This document shows, piece after piece, positions 1 to 5,993 of a stretch of DNA of 27,997 nt; position 1 is the first letter of the stretch; each line of letters opens with the position of its first letter. Location of the stretch: positions 1 to 27,997 of IMG/VR virus record IMGVR_UViG_3300047548_001437; one strand, given 5' to 3'. The notes under the pieces were generated by a model. That model was not told the origin of the DNA. It did not search any database and was given only the letters and a program-made list of their open reading frames with translations. This stretch comes from a virus. The translations under genes and the position numbers were made by a program.

Positions 1-2
1 AA

Positions 3-662
3 ATGCTACTCTCTCAAGCTTTATGGAAGGCTTTAGGAACACAGCGATCAGGTGAGATACAGGATAGCTGGGTATTCCGAGAACTTGAACCTGATAAGGT
101 TGGCATTTACATGGGATCAATACGTTTTAGCGACATGGAGAAGGAAAAAGTCCCTGAAGCTATTAAGTCGGTTTACGGTGAAAACGTTAAAATTATTGGA
201 ATAAAGATTGGCTCTAAAGGCAAGCAACAGGAGCCTCCTACTAACGAGAACGTAAAAGCTCCAATCTACCCTATAAGCAAAAACAAAAAGGCGACTTGGC
301 TTGATTTTAAAGCCACGATAAAAACCAATAGCATGATTACGATGCTAACCAATCCCGTATTAAAAACCATTGAAATACCAGGCAAGGTGATTATAGAAAC
401 TGTTCCTTTCCTTATTGAGCGATTAACTTCACCGGGTTATTTGGATGAGTTGGAGAGATCAGTTTTTGAAACTGGCTTAACGCTAGAACTACGAGCTAGT
501 AATCCTCATCCTGAATATAAAAATTTTAACAAGGAAGCAATAGTTATAAGCCCTGAGAAGATATTAAAAGATATGGAATTTAGAGAAAGCTGCGAACCTC
601 TGGTTTTAAGCAAAATATTAAAAGAAGCAAGAGAAAATAAGGAGGAACAAAATAATGAGTAA
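3..662 (+). CDS. Possible phage/plasmid replication protein, DnaA-N-like; probably 5' truncated by window edge
   Basis: From the first visible ATG this reads 219 residues, but the ATG is 3 bases into the window, so the real start may lie outside. The first 70 residues look loosely like the DnaA N-terminal domain: a Trp near residue 8, SW at 22-23, an acidic/hydrophobic FRELEPDKVGIY stretch, and a helix-strand ending in KSVYGENVKIIGIKIG. DnaA-N-like modules occur at the end of plasmid and phage replication initiators, and Rickettsia plasmids carry dnaA-like genes next to parA, which agrees with the partition genes downstream. The rest (about 85-219) is a mixed alpha/beta region with no motif I recognise and a Lys/Glu-rich tail. 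It overlaps the next start by 8 bases, and the GGAGG before that start lies inside its 3' end. The domain call is weak; an unrelated phage protein is quite possible. Confidence 0.4.
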   Translation: MLLSQALWKALGTQRSGEIQDSWVFRELEPDKVGIYMGSIRFSDMEKEKVPEAIKSVYGENVKIIGIKIGSKGKQQEPPTNENVKAPIYPISKNKKATWLDFKATIKTNSMITMLTNPVLKTIEIPGKVIIETVPFLIERLTSPGYLDELERSVFETGLTLELRASNPHPEYKNFNKEAIVISPEKILKDMEFRESCEPLVLSKILKEARENKEEQNNE

Positions 663-1260
663 ATGGAATAACTTTAACGATGCCGAAGACCAGATGTCTT
701 ACGAGCTAATACCGCATAAAACCATAGCAAAAGTTCGTCTGCTGATAAAAAAAGGTAATCATATAACAGATGAATTTAAAGATGGCTACGCTACCTTAAG
801 CAAAGCAGGCAATTGCGTATATCTTGCCTGTGAGTTTGTAGTTTTAAATGGAGAGTACGAACATAGGAAAATCTGGAGCAATATCGGTCTTTGTAATATG
901 AATAGCAGATTAGGGACTGAGGGTGATAGATATGCCGATATTGGTAGGAGAATGATTAAAGCCATTCTTAACTCTGCTCGCGGGTTGCATTCTAAAGATA
1001 AATCACCCGAGGCAGAAAAGCAGAGACAGATTAAGAGCTTTGCTGATCTTGATAACCTTATATGTGTAGCTGAAATTACTATCAATGATAAAGGTGATAA
1101 GCCTTGCAATGAGATCAAGACCATAATTACGCCTGATCATGCTAGATATGGTGAGTTTATGGACGAGAGAAGCGGTAAATTTCCAATTAACTATAAACAG
1201 GCTAGTGATAAACAAACTGATAGTACCTTTGAAGAAGAAGATAAATTGCCGTGGGCGTGA
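655..1260 (+). CDS. Phage single-strand DNA-binding-like protein
   Basis: 201 residues. The start is supported by GGAGGAAC a few bases upstream. It begins NFNDAEDQMSYELIPHKTIAKV, continues with a beta-rich stretch (YATLSKAGNCVYLACEFVVL, IWSNIGL) and then a helical GRRMIKAILNSARG stretch. This architecture is typical of a widespread phage protein in alphaproteobacteria that sits in recombination/replication blocks. The C-terminus is an acidic linker ending EEEDKLPWA, which resembles the acidic, hydrophobic-ended tail (DDDIPF type) by which SSB proteins recruit partners. I infer that it coats single-stranded DNA during phage replication. The family resemblance is from memory and the tail is seen directly. 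It overlaps both neighbours, so it is probably co-transcribed with them. Confidence 0.5.
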   Translation: MSKWNNFNDAEDQMSYELIPHKTIAKVRLLIKKGNHITDEFKDGYATLSKAGNCVYLACEFVVLNGEYEHRKIWSNIGLCNMNSRLGTEGDRYADIGRRMIKAILNSARGLHSKDKSPEAEKQRQIKSFADLDNLICVAEITINDKGDKPCNEIKTIITPDHARYGEFMDERSGKFPINYKQASDKQTDSTFEEEDKLPWA

Positions 1261-1598
1261 TGAGTTTAGAAATACAAAGCTTCATTACTAGTGTTTACAA
1301 TGCGATAGAAAATTATAACACATGTAATGAATTTAATGAGATACGTTATTGGTTGTTGCGTAGTTCTCTTGGACAGAACGATAATTTTTTGGCTTGCATA
1401 TCTAACATAGATAAGCAGAAGAAGTTAATAATCCGAAATCTTAATCAGCTATCGGAATCGGTTGACGATCTTGAGATATTTATAAACCAGTGTAAACATC
1501 TGGTATTACTAGAAACAAAAAAGGATCAGAAGTTTGCAAAGCATTATGAGAAATATCATACAAAATTAAATGGAGCAGTAAATGAAAGCAAAATGTGA
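1260..1598 (+). CDS. Hypothetical phage protein
   Basis: 112 residues from the ATG whose A is the last base of the upstream stop (TGATG overlap). A GTG nine bases earlier in the same frame is possible but less likely. The product is alpha-helical and mildly charged, with NYNTCNEFNEIRYWLLRSSLG near the N-terminus and several cysteines (residues about 20, 47, 83). I recognise no family. The 4-base-type overlap implies translational coupling to the SSB-like gene, so it probably belongs to the same early replication block. Confidence 0.6.
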   Translation: MSLEIQSFITSVYNAIENYNTCNEFNEIRYWLLRSSLGQNDNFLACISNIDKQKKLIIRNLNQLSESVDDLEIFINQCKHLVLLETKKDQKFAKHYEKYHTKLNGAVNESKM

Positions 1599-1911
1599 AG
1601 AGATCATTATAGATCAGTATTTAAAGGGTAATATTACTGAGAAAGAGAAAACAAGACAGTTACAAGCACTTTGGCTTTTAAAAGAAGAAAGTGAGTTATT
1701 AAAATCTGTATATACGGAGCTAACTAAAAATCCTGATGAATTCATTAAACAGAACCGAGAAAATGAGACTTATATTAATGATCTAGTTAAACAATTTGCT
1801 GATGATTTTGATTTACACGATCTTTCAGAAGATGACCAAAAAATTGCTTTTGTTAAAAAAGTTTTAATTCCTGTGTTTATGGAGGAACTAGAAGATGAGC
1901 TATCCAAGTAA
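1582..1911 (+). CDS. Hypothetical phage protein
   Basis: 109 residues, starting 17 bases inside the previous gene. It is predicted all-helical, Lys/Glu-rich at the start (MKAKCEEIIIDQYLKGNI) and acidic at the end (MEELEDELSK). No catalytic or metal-binding motif is visible. Its position between the SSB-like protein and the small terminase suggests a late-replication or packaging accessory, but the sequence itself does not show that. Confidence 0.6.
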   Translation: MKAKCEEIIIDQYLKGNITEKEKTRQLQALWLLKEESELLKSVYTELTKNPDEFIKQNRENETYINDLVKQFADDFDLHDLSEDDQKIAFVKKVLIPVFMEELEDELSK

Positions 1912-1922
1912 TCAAATAAATA

Positions 1923-1973
1923 ATGGCTTATAATGAATTATTACAGTCCAGAACGCCTATAGAGAAAATATGA
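1923..1973 (+). CDS. 16-codon leader ORF overlapping the small terminase start
   Basis: ATG at 1923 opens a frame MAYNELLQSRTPIEKI that stops at TGA 1971-1973, overlapping the terminase small-subunit ATG (1970) in an ATGA arrangement. The gap between the upstream gene and the terminase is otherwise empty, and the terminase start lacks a strong Shine-Dalgarno sequence. Translating this peptide could deliver ribosomes to the terminase start. It may equally be chance; codon content cannot decide at this length. Confidence 0.3.
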   Translation: MAYNELLQSRTPIEKI

Positions 1974-2539
1974 AAGAAAAGTTTATAAAACAAATTAATT
2001 TGGGTAGACCGAATAAATACCTTCAAGAACAACATATCGGCTTGTTGTTTGACATTTTTAACGAGGGGGAAGGTATAATGGCTTTTTGCGCTGAAGCTTT
2101 GATTAGTCAAAAAACCTTTTTCAACTGGTTAAAAAAATATAAGGAATTCAAGGAAGCTTATGACATTGTAATTAATATAGCAGGCAGGCAGTGGGAAAAG
2201 TTCCCAAGAGAGAATCCTGATTTTAATTTCCCTTACTGGTCTACGATTATGAGGAATCGTTTTGGATTCGGTAAGTCAAGGATTCATTTAGATAAAGAGG
2301 CTACACCTCTGGAAATGTTTGAGACGATCAAGCAAGGTTTAAGCGATCAGGAGATCAGCTTACAGGACGCCGTACAACTTACTACTATTGCCAAAAACGA
2401 GGCAGATGTAAAAAAAGGCGTAATAGAAGACAAAGCAGTATCAGAGCAGATGAGTATAGAAGAAGCGAAGGCATTTGCAAAAGAACTGGAAGAAACTCTA
2501 CAGAATTTAGATCTGTTAGAAAAAAATACGAAGAAATAA
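1970..2539 (+). CDS. Phage terminase small subunit
   Basis: 189 residues. An N-terminal LGRPNKY motif (residues 11-17) is followed by a helix-turn-helix: two helices around EQHIGLLFDIFNEGEGIMAF and a recognition helix around ISQKTFFNWLKKYKEF. This is the usual opening of small terminase subunits, which bind the packaging site on phage DNA and hand it to the large subunit. A middle segment NFPYWSTIMRNRFGF, then a helical acidic C-terminal half, fit the oligomerisation and large-subunit contact regions of the family. The large subunit lies some 6 kb downstream, separated by partition and cargo genes, which is unusual because the two are normally adjacent. The start ATG overlaps the stop of a 16-codon leader. 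Confidence 0.75.
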   Translation: MKEKFIKQINLGRPNKYLQEQHIGLLFDIFNEGEGIMAFCAEALISQKTFFNWLKKYKEFKEAYDIVINIAGRQWEKFPRENPDFNFPYWSTIMRNRFGFGKSRIHLDKEATPLEMFETIKQGLSDQEISLQDAVQLTTIAKNEADVKKGVIEDKAVSEQMSIEEAKAFAKELEETLQNLDLLEKNTKK

Positions 2540-2541
2540 TT

Positions 2542-2754
2542 ATGTCATCAGGAAGATATATTAACGAAACTAGAAGAATAAATTATCAAAAACCACTTCC
2601 TATAGAAGAATACAAAAAAATAGAAAGTTCCGAAAAACACGATCAAAGTTATGCTATTATGAGGTACAGAGATTTAGTAAAAGTTCGCAAGGAAAGAGAA
2701 AAGTTGCGTCCTAGAGAGCCTGAAGTTTATCATCACGACATCTTTAAAAAATAA
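2542..2754 (+). CDS. Hypothetical small basic protein
   Basis: 70 residues, starting 2 bases after the small terminase stop, so likely coupled to it. The sequence is highly charged, with RDLVKVRKEREKLRPREPEV near the end and a histidine pair in YHHDIFKK. There is no recognisable domain. The short charged form and coupling to terS suggest a packaging or DNA-associated accessory protein, but this is only positional. Confidence 0.5.
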   Translation: MSSGRYINETRRINYQKPLPIEEYKKIESSEKHDQSYAIMRYRDLVKVRKEREKLRPREPEVYHHDIFKK

Positions 2755-2880
2755 TAATATACAGTAACCAATATATTATAATATACAACTATTAATATAT
2801 ACTAATATTAGTAAATTATTATATTGCAATATACAGTTTGTTGTATATACTAGTATCAGTAAATTACTATATTAGTATAT
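2755..2880 (+). promoter_or_regulatory. Candidate centromere/operator of the partition genes, with 30-bp direct repeats
   Basis: This almost pure A/T stretch sits directly before parA. It holds two 30-bp direct repeats (2796-2825 and 2844-2873) that match at 27 of 30 positions and are 48 bp apart. The first contains the perfect 12-bp palindrome ACTAATATTAGT (2801-2812); the second contains ATACTAGTAT and the imperfect ACTAGTATCAGT. AATATACA occurs three more times (about 2756, 2780, 2829). Type Ib partition systems place the binding sites of the small ribbon-helix-helix partner just upstream of a short parA, where they act as both operator and centromere. The parA ATG follows the last TATAT with no Shine-Dalgarno sequence, so its transcript may be leaderless. 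Confidence 0.55.
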
Positions 2881-3516
2881 ATGAAAATAATAGCAGTACT
2901 TAACCAGAAAGGCGGATGCGGTAAGACTACAATTGCTATAAACCTGACTCATTCATTACAGAACTTAGGCCATAAAGTATTACTTGTTGATAGCGACCCT
3001 CAAGGGTCGGCTAGAGATTGGAACGTAGAAAATGATGGTAGGATTATCCCAGTTATAGGATTAGATAGAGTTTCACTCGCAAGTGATATCGAAGCAGTAA
3101 AAGCTGGGCATGAGTTTATTGTTATCGATGGAGCACCATCAATAACAAAACTAGCTACTGCTGCTGTAAAAATAGCAGATTTTGTTTTAGTACCGGTCCA
3201 ACCATCTCCTTGGGATATCTGGGCAACATCTGATTTAGTAGAAATAATAAAAGCAAGAGCTGAAGTTGCTAATGGTAAGCCTTTGGCGGCTTTTGTAGTT
3301 AGTAGAGTAATTAAAAATACTAAACTAAGTCAAGAGGTATTGGAAGCTCTAAAACAATATGAACTACCTGTCCTTAATTCATATACTACGCAGCGAGTGG
3401 TATATCCAACTTCTGCAAGCGAGGGAAATACTGTGTATACTCAAGTTTTTAATGATGCAACGTTAGAAATAGATTCTATAAGAGATGAAATACTGGAGGC
3501 AATGAAATGGCTTTAA
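2881..3516 (+). CDS. parA: ParA-family partition ATPase, short type Ib
   Basis: 211 residues, the size of the short ParA/ParF class without the N-terminal DNA-binding domain of P1-type ParA. It has a deviant Walker A (KGGCGKTT, residues 10-17), the second box LLVDSDPQGSA (about 35-45), FIVIDGAPS (Walker B region, about 79-87), PVQPSPWD, and a late RVVYPTSASEGNTV stretch that matches the conserved end of ParF proteins. Such ATPases form dynamic assemblies on the nucleoid and move plasmid copies apart with a small DNA-binding partner. The gene overlaps a ribbon-helix-helix gene and follows a repeat array, so all three parts of a partition cassette are present. There is no strong Shine-Dalgarno sequence. 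A chromosomal Soj or MinD is less likely because of length and partner. Confidence 0.9.
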   Translation: MKIIAVLNQKGGCGKTTIAINLTHSLQNLGHKVLLVDSDPQGSARDWNVENDGRIIPVIGLDRVSLASDIEAVKAGHEFIVIDGAPSITKLATAAVKIADFVLVPVQPSPWDIWATSDLVEIIKARAEVANGKPLAAFVVSRVIKNTKLSQEVLEALKQYELPVLNSYTTQRVVYPTSASEGNTVYTQVFNDATLEIDSIRDEILEAMKWL

Positions 3517-3710
3517 AACCTAAACTAAAAAATAATTCCAATCTTCATAAGGAAGAAGCTCTTAAAGAAGTTGTAAAAGAGAAAATGGTAAATATAACAA
3601 TTCTTCTACCAGAATCTTTAAGGGACAATCTAAAAGTGAAAGCTATCCGTAATAAGACCAATATTACCAATGTAATATTAAATTATATTAGGGAATATAT
3701 AAAGGACTAG
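3507..3710 (+). CDS. Ribbon-helix-helix DNA-binding partner of ParA (ParG/ParB-like)
   Basis: 67 residues, overlapping the end of parA by 10 bases with GGAGG upstream inside parA. The N-terminal 25 residues are Lys-rich and probably flexible. Residues about 27-67 give a strand (VNITILL), then PESLRDNLKVKAIRNKTNITNVILNYIREYI, which fits the beta-alpha-alpha ribbon-helix-helix fold. This layout (mobile basic tail, then the fold) matches ParG-type centromere-binding proteins that stimulate ParF ATPase and repress the operon. It is inferred to bind the 30-bp repeats before parA. Confidence 0.7.
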   Translation: MALKPKLKNNSNLHKEEALKEVVKEKMVNITILLPESLRDNLKVKAIRNKTNITNVILNYIREYIKD

Positions 3711-3722
3711 AACATTATAAAT

Positions 3723-4034
3723 ATGAACTTCATAGAAGCAATAAGAAAGGTATATGAAAAAGATGCTGTTATTAAGAGAGAAACTAAAAATTATTGTATT
3801 TATCAAAGTAAAAAGACTGATCGCTTAAGAAGACTAAGTTTTAATAAAACAGGTGGGGTAATTCATGAAAATTATAGTCTTTTGTCAGATGCAGAGAGTT
3901 TAAATAATGATTGGGTCGTAACTAGTGAATATGACGATCTAATAGCAAGAGACAATTTAGTTCGTGGTAAATTACCTATATCAAAACTTCCTAAAAAAAG
4001 ATTAACTTATGCCTCTGTTTTGGATAAAGAATAA
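3723..4034 (+). CDS. Small protein with possible DUF2829/Tad2-like fold
   Basis: 103 residues. It opens MNFIEAIRKVYEKDAVIKRET, close to the usual MNFxEAL...GKKVxRxxW opening of DUF2829 proteins, and at residues about 55-66 has LSDAESLNNDWVV, close to the family's closing pattern of an acidic D.LA.DW.V segment. The span between them (about 60 residues, beta-rich) is the right size for the compact form of that domain. Tad2 proteins of this family bind the signalling nucleotide of the Thoeris defence. The typical Trp after the first helix is missing here, and the last 35 residues are an unrelated basic tail. I therefore hold the family call loosely. The next gene overlaps it by 26 bases. Confidence 0.4.
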   Translation: MNFIEAIRKVYEKDAVIKRETKNYCIYQSKKTDRLRRLSFNKTGGVIHENYSLLSDAESLNNDWVVTSEYDDLIARDNLVRGKLPISKLPKKRLTYASVLDKE

Positions 4035-4224
4035 TAGATATTACAAAATAATATTCCAGCCTACGCTATTTGGTACAATAGATGTAATATGTACATGGGG
4101 CAGAATAGGGGGGAACTTAGGGAATTATAAGGTTGTATCTTCTAAAAATGAGCAGGATATTGAGCTAATCATAGATTCTATTAAAAAACGAAGAAGACAG
4201 AGAGGTTACAAGCTATGCTCTTGA
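4009..4224 (+). CDS. Stand-alone WGR-domain protein
   Basis: 71 residues, essentially one WGR domain: an opening RYYKIIFQPTLFGTIDVICT, the signature WGRIGGNLG (residues about 30-38), then a strand and a helix ending KKRRRQRGYKL. WGR domains contact nucleic acid or accompany helicases, MolR-like proteins and PARP enzymes; single-domain copies are frequent on alphaproteobacterial plasmids. No catalytic part is attached here. The start lies inside the preceding gene and no Shine-Dalgarno sequence is evident, so translation is likely coupled. The molecular role in the phage is unknown. Confidence 0.75.
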   Translation: MPLFWIKNNRYYKIIFQPTLFGTIDVICTWGRIGGNLGNYKVVSSKNEQDIELIIDSIKKRRRQRGYKLCS

Positions 4225-4418
4225 ATTTAATAATTACAATAATTGTTGGTTGTATAATATTTATATTATGGGTATTAAAAGGAGTTTATACTTGCATAAG
4301 TACTATGGATCAATTAATAAAAAAACTTGCAAAAGTAACTGATCTTTTACACGATAGACTTTTAGATGTAGAAAAGGTAATAGTTGATCGAGAAAAAGTA
4401 AAAAAGAACAACGACTAG
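4215..4418 (+). CDS. Small single-span membrane protein with coiled-coil tail
   Basis: 67 residues. Residues 2-24 form one hydrophobic segment (LLNLIITIIVGCIIFILWVL). The remainder, STMDQLIKKLAKVTDLLHDR and onward, has heptad-like hydrophobic spacing and ends in a Lys/Asp-rich tail. It overlaps the WGR gene by 10 bases. A small inner-membrane protein of this shape could be a spanin-like or superinfection-exclusion factor, but no lysis partner is beside it, so I give no function. Confidence 0.55.
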   Translation: MLLNLIITIIVGCIIFILWVLKGVYTCISTMDQLIKKLAKVTDLLHDRLLDVEKVIVDREKVKKNND

Positions 4419-4420
4419 CA

Positions 4421-4759
4421 ATGAGTAAGGAATATAATTCAAAATCTACAATTAATAAATATACACCAGAAGAGATACAAGAATTTCTAAATAGCGGTGA
4501 ATCCAAGTCATCAATTATTGAAAGACTTGGGTGGTATATGGAAGCGTTTAACAAATATATAAAAGAGCATAACTTAACTTATAATCCTTCTAAAAGGAGA
4601 GGATACACTAAAAAACAAGTAAAAAAGCATAAGGAGAAAGAAATAAGGACTTTAGATTACAATAAAACAAAAGACCCCCTTAAGAAGTTTTACGAAATGC
4701 TGGCTAAGAAGAAAGAGAAAAGAACTTTGCGTGAGCTTAAGAATCCTTATGATTGGTAG
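4421..4759 (+). CDS. Hypothetical basic protein, possible helix-turn-helix
   Basis: 112 residues, starting 2 bases after the membrane-protein gene. Residues about 14-53 (YTPEEIQEFLNSGESKSSII, then ERLGWYMEAFNKYIKEHNL) read like a small helix-turn-helix in which the second helix could contact DNA. The C-terminal half is strongly Lys/Arg-rich (KRRGYTKKQVKKHKEKEI). It may be a DNA-binding regulator. It is the last gene of this run and is followed by a promoter and a terminator. Confidence 0.5.
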   Translation: MSKEYNSKSTINKYTPEEIQEFLNSGESKSSIIERLGWYMEAFNKYIKEHNLTYNPSKRRGYTKKQVKKHKEKEIRTLDYNKTKDPLKKFYEMLAKKKEKRTLRELKNPYDW

Positions 4760-4766
4760 AATTTAG

Positions 4767-4795
4767 TTGACAACTAATATGTGATAAAGTATATA
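4767..4795 (+). promoter_or_regulatory. Sigma-70-type promoter, perfect -35
   Basis: TTGACA (4767-4772), a 17-base spacer, then TATATA (4790-4795). A start of transcription is expected near 4802. A terminator lies about 30 bases downstream, so most transcripts from here would be only about 55 bases long unless they read through to the toxin-antitoxin pair. Confidence 0.55.
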
Positions 4796-4801
4796 TTATT
4801 T

Positions 4802-4857
4802 GCTATTTGTAACATTAAAACTAGAAAAGAGACAGGTTAATAATCTGTCTTTTTTTT
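4802..4857 (+). ncRNA. Candidate very short RNA between promoter and terminator
   Basis: The segment runs from the expected start of the promoter at 4767 to the end of the T-run of the hairpin terminator. It holds no ORF with a plausible ribosome site. It could be a stand-alone small RNA, or an attenuated leader of the antitoxin-toxin operon. The evidence is only positional; no known family is recognised. Confidence 0.3.
4825..4857 (+). terminator. Rho-independent terminator
   Basis: The stem AGACAG (4830-4835) pairs with CTGTCT (4845-4850) around a 9-base loop and is followed by an unbroken run of eight T (4850-4857). A-rich bases just before the stem can extend pairing with the T-run. It would end both the partition/accessory operon and any transcript started at 4802. 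Confidence 0.75.
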
Positions 4858-4914
4858 ATGCCCGAAATACAAGGAAAACGCAGAGGAAATCGTACGTTTT
4901 TGAGAAAAGCGCAC

Positions 4915-4945
4915 TTGACTTTTATGAAGTAATATGTATAATTAC
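4915..4945 (+). promoter_or_regulatory. Promoter and operator palindrome of the MazEF-type pair
   Basis: TTGACT (4915-4920), a 16-base spacer and a perfect TATAAT (4937-4942) form a strong promoter. The inverted repeat GTAAT-7-ATTAC (4929-4945) overlaps the -10 box. Antitoxins of ribbon-helix-helix or AbrB type bind such a palindrome to repress their own operon, so this is the expected autoregulatory site. AAGGAGG follows at about 4953-4959, just before the antitoxin ATG. Confidence 0.65.
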
Positions 4946-4964
4946 ACGTATTAAGGAGGTTATT

Positions 4965-5192
4965 ATGCAAAAAAAATTAACAATTACTTTAAATGAGAAT
5001 GTATATCATGAATTACATTCAATAATAGGAAGAGGAAAGATCAGTAAATTAATAGAAAAATTAGTAAAATCTTATGTAGATGATGAAGGTTTAGAATTAG
5101 CTTACAGAGAAATGGCTAAAGATGAGGAAAGAGAAAAAGAAGCTTATGAATGGATAGAAGGATGTATAGGTGATATCTATGAAGAGAAATGA
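4965..5192 (+). CDS. Antitoxin of MazEF/PemIK-type pair, ribbon-helix-helix
   Basis: 75 residues from the ATG preceded by AAGGAGG. An in-frame TTG at 4800 would give a longer product but overlaps the terminator and promoter, so it was not used. The N-terminus has strand KLTITLN, then helices around ENVYHELHSIIGRGKISKLI and EKLVKSYVD, a ribbon-helix-helix DNA-binding fold. The acidic C-terminus (AYREMAKDEEREKEAYEWIE) is the kind of extended segment that wraps and blocks the toxin. The toxin start lies inside its 3' end. It should neutralise the MazF-like product and repress the shared promoter. Confidence 0.75.
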   Translation: MQKKLTITLNENVYHELHSIIGRGKISKLIEKLVKSYVDDEGLELAYREMAKDEEREKEAYEWIEGCIGDIYEEK

Positions 5193-5502
5193 AATCTGGT
5201 GGGTAGATTTTGATTTTTCTATAGCTGGAGAAATACAAAAAACTAGACCTGCAATAATTATAAGCAATGATTTTTTTAATAATATGTACAATAGAGTGCA
5301 GGTTATTCCTCTGACTAGTAATATTACGAAATGTTATCCTTGTGAGGCGTATGTCTTGATAGGTGATACAAAGAGTAAAGCTATGGCTGATCAAATTATG
5401 ACTGTTAGTAAAGAAAGACTAGGAAAAAGAATTGGTCAAATTTCTAGTAAGGATATGCGAGAAGTAGAACGTGCAATCAAAGTGCAGTTATTTTTAAAAT
5501 GA
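5179..5502 (+). CDS. MazF/PemK-family toxin, mRNA interferase
   Basis: 107 residues from ATG 5179, which has AGGTGA five bases upstream and gives the usual MKRNEIWWVDF opening; the in-frame GTG at 5170 is less suitable. Family marks are visible: the loop IAGEIQKTRPAIIIS carrying the catalytic-region Arg, NRVQVIPLTSNI with the conserved Thr/Ser, and SKAMADQIMTVSKERLGK. The length is normal for MazF. These toxins cleave mRNA at short sequence motifs when the labile antitoxin is lost, which stabilises a plasmid or aborts infection. No truncation is seen, so the pair is probably active. Confidence 0.88.
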   Translation: MKRNEIWWVDFDFSIAGEIQKTRPAIIISNDFFNNMYNRVQVIPLTSNITKCYPCEAYVLIGDTKSKAMADQIMTVSKERLGKRIGQISSKDMREVERAIKVQLFLK

Positions 5503-5511
5503 GGTAAGAAA

Positions 5512-5649
5512 ATGAATAACACAAAAGTAAAAGAACTCGAAAACGAGATAGTAGATTATATCATGGATAATTGGGGTAGTAACGAAACAGAAGTAAAATT
5601 AAATTATCTTAGGTTGATATTAAAAAAATATAATGAGGTAAGAAAATGA
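5512..5649 (+). CDS. Hypothetical 45-residue protein
   Basis: ATG 5512 to TGA 5649 encodes MNNTKVKELENEIVDYIMDN followed by 25 more residues ending LKKYNEVRK. It is helical and charged, with a regular pattern of hydrophobic residues. The ribosome site GAGGTAAGAAAATGA is repeated almost exactly before the next gene, and the two genes overlap by 4 bases, both of which support real translation. No family is recognised. Confidence 0.55.
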   Translation: MNNTKVKELENEIVDYIMDNWGSNETEVKLNYLRLILKKYNEVRK

Positions 5650-5993
5650 CATGTCAAAAACTAACCCAAGATAAAGTCGATCATATGATAAAAGAGCATA
5701 AGATATGGTTAGAAAGTAATTATGCTAAAGGTAAAAGAGCGGATTTTAGTTATACAAATTTAAAAAAATTAGATTTAAGTAACGCTGATTTAAGATATGC
5801 AGATTTTAGAGGAGCTGATTTAAGAAGAACAAATCTAAAAAACACTGATTTAAGAAGTTCTGATTTTGTTGATGTAATTGTCTATAGGCACGATGCGAAA
5901 GAGGCTAATTTAAATGGAGCGTATTGTGTAGGAGCGGATTTTAGAGAAGCATATTTTTTTAGAAATATGACTGGGAGGTGGTGGAATGAGTAA
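5646..5993 (+). CDS. Pentapeptide-repeat protein
   Basis: 115 residues. From residue about 32 there are consecutive pentapeptides of the A(D/N)LxX type (ADFSY, TNLKK, LDLSN, ADLRY, ADFRG, ADLRR, TNLKN, TDLRS, SDFVD), a short break, then ANLNG, GADFR. Such repeats fold into a right-handed four-sided beta-helix; some members mimic DNA and protect DNA gyrase, most have no known role. A helical cap of about 30 residues precedes the repeats, and the end is aromatic (FFRNMTGRWWNE). About 11 repeats is short for a gyrase-protecting protein. It belongs to a tight chain of small genes with 4-8-base overlaps. Confidence 0.8.
   Translation: MTCQKLTQDKVDHMIKEHKIWLESNYAKGKRADFSYTNLKKLDLSNADLRYADFRGADLRRTNLKNTDLRSSDFVDVIVYRHDAKEANLNGAYCVGADFREAYFFRNMTGRWWNE

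Noticed and set aside
786-1215. Minus-strand open frames over the SSB-like gene
   Set aside because: They are shadows of a well-supported plus-strand gene, lack ribosome sites and encode low-complexity Leu/Ile/Ser sequence.
4858-4932. 24-codon basic peptide frame between terminator and antitoxin
   Set aside because: It has no ribosome site and overlaps the -35 box and the operator of the antitoxin promoter.
4800-4964. Upstream extension of the antitoxin from a TTG at 4800
   Set aside because: It would run through a terminator hairpin and the toxin-antitoxin promoter; the internal ATG has an ideal AAGGAGG.
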